Source: Planctomicrobium sp. (lineage in GTDB: Bacteria > Planctomycetota > Planctomycetia > Planctomycetales > Planctomycetaceae). From it: DNA of 33,761 nucleotides. The position numbers and the translations under genes are program-made. The stretch spans positions 1-33,761 of the forward strand of contig DAOUPA010000009.1 in the NCBI GenBank assembly GCA_030626405.1. The letters are read 5' to 3'. The notes under the pieces were generated by a model. The model was not told where the DNA came from, ran no database searches, and was given only the letters and a program-made list of their open reading frames with translations. Below, in pieces: positions 31,481 through 33,761 of the stretch (position 1 is the stretch's first letter; each line of letters starts with the position of its first letter).

Positions 31481-32527
31481 ATGAATACTGAAGAACTTCG
31501 AAGAATCCTGCTCGACGGAATCGCGATCCCGGCGCATCCGATGGCACTCGATGTAAACCTCAAATTGGATGAGCGACGGCAGCGGGCGCTCAGTCGCTAC
31601 TACCTTGCCGCCGGCGCTAGCGGCTTGGCAGTCGGCGTTCATACAACCCAGTTCGCGATCCATGACGCGAGCGTCGGTCTGTACGAACCGGTTCTGGCAA
31701 TCGCCGCTGAAGAGATGGATCGTGCAACAGACCGTTCCATCGTGCGCGTGGCTGGTATTATCGGTAATACGAAGCAAGCCGTTCGCGAAGCAGAACTTGC
31801 TCGCAAACTTGGCTACCACACCGGCTTGCTTGGTCTGGCTGCTATGAAAGGTTCCAGCGAAGATGAAATCATCGCTCATTGCCGAGCTGTCGCAGACGCC
31901 ATTCCGGTCTTTGGATTTTATCTTCAGGAAGGTGCAGGCGGCGTTGACTTGCCTTATTCGTTCTGGAAGAAATTCGTCGAAATCGAAAACATTGTCGCGA
32001 TTAAAATCGCCGCATTTGATCGATACAAAACCATCGATGTTGTTCGTGCGTTAGCAGAATCAGGGCGTGAAGACATCGCCCTGTACACCGGCAACGATGA
32101 CAACATCGTTCAGGACTTGATGACGACCTATCGTTTCATAGTGAGTGGAAAGCCGGTCGAGAAACAATTCTCCGGAGGCTTGCTCGGACACTGGGCAGTT
32201 TGGACGAAGAAGTCCATCGAACTTTTCCAACAGGCCAAAGATGAAAAAACAAAAGGGTCGATCTCACCGGAAATGATGATCTGCAATAACGAAGTGACCG
32301 ACTGCAACGCCGTCTTCTTCGATGTCGCAAATCAGTTCCGTGGCTGCATCCCTGGCTTGCTGGAAGTTCTTCGTCGGCAAGGACTCCTCGAAGGCATCTG
32401 GTGTCTTGATGAAAACGAAGTTCTCAGCCCAGGCCAATCCGCAGAAATTGATCGCCTTTATCAAGACTACGCACATCTGGCAGACGATGAGTATGTCAAA
32501 GAAAACCTTAATTCCTGGCTCGCATAG
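31481..32527 (+). CDS. Dihydrodipicolinate synthase (DapA)-family aldolase/lyase
   Basis: 348 residues. The Schiff-base lysine is K175 in ENIVAIKIAAFDRY and the proton-relay Tyr is in VFGFYLQEGAGG (about Y147). The barrel start GIAIPAHPMALD and GASGLAVGVHTTQF replace the usual GTVTPF and GTTGE motifs, so lysine biosynthesis is unlikely and a sugar-acid or keto-acid aldolase is more probable. A longer C-terminal part (about 290-348) is added. Last gene of the catabolic cluster. Confidence 0.85.
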   Translation: MNTEELRRILLDGIAIPAHPMALDVNLKLDERRQRALSRYYLAAGASGLAVGVHTTQFAIHDASVGLYEPVLAIAAEEMDRATDRSIVRVAGIIGNTKQAVREAELARKLGYHTGLLGLAAMKGSSEDEIIAHCRAVADAIPVFGFYLQEGAGGVDLPYSFWKKFVEIENIVAIKIAAFDRYKTIDVVRALAESGREDIALYTGNDDNIVQDLMTTYRFIVSGKPVEKQFSGGLLGHWAVWTKKSIELFQQAKDEKTKGSISPEMMICNNEVTDCNAVFFDVANQFRGCIPGLLEVLRRQGLLEGIWCLDENEVLSPGQSAEIDRLYQDYAHLADDEYVKENLNSWLA

Positions 32528-32627
32528 CATCGTAAAGCATTTTGTCACTTAACGAGTCCGCCATAGAAAGCGGCTGGATGACTCAGACCAACGCTTTCAA
32601 AGCCACCTGAATGAGTGTCTAAACGCT

Positions 32628-32819
32628 TCAGTGCTTGACATGTGTTCCGCCCAAGCCATGGGCACTGACATCGTCGAATCTGTGAAACATTCTATGGCCG
32701 AGTCTCTCAATCGCGGTAATACAGACGAGAACGATCAATGCGAGCATGACAGCATACTCAACCGCAGTTGGACCATTTTCCTCACGCAAAAAACGTTTCA
32801 CCCACTGGATCGAATTCAT
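32628..32819 (-). CDS. Flp-family type IVb pilin
   Basis: 63 residues from ATG 32819 (the longer frame from 32882 is less likely; AAGGTTAAGAAA precedes the chosen ATG). The prepilin site reads EENGPTAVEYAVMLALIVLV: cleavage after Gly, with Glu and Tyr at mature positions 5 and 6, as in Flp/Fap pilins, followed by the hydrophobic helix. It forms Tad-type adhesive pili when exported. No tad genes are seen in the window, so this is a detached pilin gene. Confidence 0.85.
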   Translation of the reverse strand: MNSIQWVKRFLREENGPTAVEYAVMLALIVLVCITAIERLGHRMFHRFDDVSAHGLGGTHVKH

Positions 32820-33177
32820 TTTCTTAACCTTGTAAAAACTCTTTCTGATGAATCGATATCTGCGATAAGACACCCTGCACAAAGACTACGTCCCCGAAAA
32901 TTTCTAAATCGCAATTATTTAGATTCTGCTTCACAAAAGAAGTCTGTTTTTTCGGAAGAGGTCACATTAGAAAGTCATGATGACTTTCGGCATCAAAAAT
33001 GAATCGATTTAGAAACAGCAGGCTAGGTAGATCTCAGGAAAACTTTCATTCATCACAACACCTTTCTTCAATTGCTTGCTTCACTGGATGATTCCCGACA
33101 AGACGCCCCCCATCGCAAACCTCGACTGCACTCAGTGCTTCTACCTGTGCATTGCCTTCACGATGGTTCATCTGCGT
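32820..33177. other. Intergenic region upstream of the Flp pilin gene
   Basis: 358 bases. There is an AT-rich inverted repeat CTAAAT-CGCAATT-ATTTAG at 32904-32922. A minus-strand 41-codon ORF (33046-33171, beginning MNHREGNAQVEA) starts 6 bases after the stop of the pseudogene at 33178; it is too short to judge. No promoter hexamers are clear. Confidence 0.35.
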
Positions 33178-33505
33178 CTAATCTAAAGTTCTCGCGCGTT
33201 CCGTACCGGTGTCATGAAAGTGATCAAGGTATTCGTCAGGCGAGAAATCCGAATCCCGCATCAGCGAAAACACTTTCGTGCCCAGAACCGATCGGACCGT
33301 CGTCCAGTTCATAGACCATGTGATATCCAATACATTCTCCATCGTAAGCCTCGGCTTCCGTCTCACACTTTGCAATCGCGTGGTCTTCGTCGCAAGCAAG
33401 GAAAAGAAGGATGCGTTCTTCGTATGTGTATTTGTGCGGTGATGAAGCTGGTGCCTTGTGCCGCCAAACAGACCGAGACAGAAAGAGTTCGACATAACAC
33501 TCAAT
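33178..33505 (-). pseudogene. Frameshifted small conserved protein gene
   Basis: Two minus-strand frames carry complementary halves of one protein-like sequence. The first half, from about 33505, reads CYVELFLSRSVWRH, then YTYEERILLFLACDEDHAIA and YDGECIGYHMVYELDD, but hits a stop at 33238-33240. The second half is in another frame: LGTKVFSLMRDSDFSPDEYL then DHFHDTGTE, ending at 33178. Together they resemble a widespread small family with YEERI and EVFSLxRDSxxxPDEYL motifs (from memory). The shift lies around 33278-33290. No ATG/GTG/TTG starts the first half; ATT at 33505 is where one would be expected. A broken gene or a sequence error. Confidence 0.6.
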
Positions 33506-33570
33506 ACAGAGAATTGCTAGAATTTTGTTTTACAGTGGAAGGGATGTCAAGCAAAAGAATGAGAGCAAAA

Positions 33571-33761
33571 ATGTCCAAAATAAATCTCTCGCGTCGAGCA
33601 TGGATGCAAACGACATCCGGTTTCGCGGTTGGCAGCCTGTTGACTTCATCGGCACTGGCACAAACCCAAGGACGCTCGCCCATTCAGATTACTGTCGTCA
33701 CAGACACTCACCTGGGGCGTAAAGACAATGACTCTGCCGAGCGGCAATGGGAGAAAACCGC
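33571..33761 (+). CDS. Tat-exported metallophosphoesterase (3' truncated by window)
   Basis: Open to the window edge. The start of the protein is MSKINLSRRAWMQTTSGFAV then GSLLTSSALAQ, a twin-arginine signal peptide (SRRAWM) with an AxA-like cleavage site. The mature part begins IQITVVTDTHLGRKDND, where D-x-H is the first metal-binding motif of calcineurin-like phosphoesterases. Two further in-frame ATGs exist upstream (33544 and 33559); 33571 is preferred for spacing from GAGAG. The substrate is not visible. Confidence 0.75.
   Translation, partial: MSKINLSRRAWMQTTSGFAVGSLLTSSALAQTQGRSPIQITVVTDTHLGRKDNDSAERQWEKT

Noticed and set aside
33072-33314. Plus-strand 80-codon ORF near the right end
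   Set aside because: Antisense to the frameshifted gene and low-complexity; no support for coding.

Overview
The window looks like a chromosomal segment of a planctomycete (phylum Planctomycetota). The signs are a Planctomycete-type haem-binding domain (cut by the left edge), a secreted DUF1080 protein next to a sulfatase, DUF4432 and DUF1963 proteins, many weak or absent Shine-Dalgarno sites, and moderate GC. This placement is inference from gene content; no rRNA or tRNA gene was seen.

Layout. 1-2840: end of a cytochrome c-type protein, a bidirectional terminator, a small hypothetical gene and an ABC-2-like permease on the minus strand. 3156-9344 (+): a MotA/TolQ/ExbB-like channel, an ExbD/TolR-like partner, a third protein with a TolR-like periplasmic domain, a soluble histidine kinase, a glycosyltransferase-39-like membrane protein and an ExeA-like AAA ATPase. 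9338-12454: two membrane-anchored hypothetical proteins and a DUF1963 protein. 12576-15698 (-): DUF1080 protein, sulfatase and a DoxX-like membrane protein. 17545-22793: ECF-like sigma factor, class IV aminotransferase, PSP1-like protein, YidD, two anchored coiled-coil proteins with a 42-residue membrane protein, and MazG. 23039-32527 (+): DUF4432, enolase-superfamily enzyme, Nramp-like transporter, PhyH oxygenase, creatininase-family hydrolase, double-GNAT protein, NAD-dependent epimerase and DapA-like aldolase, probably a small-molecule catabolic cluster. The right end has an Flp pilin gene, a frameshifted small gene and the start of a Tat-exported metallophosphoesterase.

The most striking item is a complete retron on the minus strand at 15777-17362. 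The reverse transcriptase has the retron hallmarks NAxxH and VTG plus the YADD active site. Immediately upstream lies an msr-msd RNA gene that can be read by eye. It has a 22-bp a1/a2 pairing (17300-17321 with 17158-17179) that survives through three G-U wobbles, an AGC whose G sits exactly at the end of a1 where the branch guanosine is expected, three short msr hairpins, and a perfect 15-bp msd hairpin with a 12-nt loop. A TTGACG-N18-CATAAT promoter is placed to start transcription a few bases before a1. The RT carries an N-terminal extension of about 115 residues and has no recognisable effector gene, so its biological role is open.

Two copies of a roughly 130-bp hairpin-forming repeat lie in opposite orientation at 25897-26030 and 30197-30327. 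They bracket the Nramp, PhyH, creatininase and GNAT genes.
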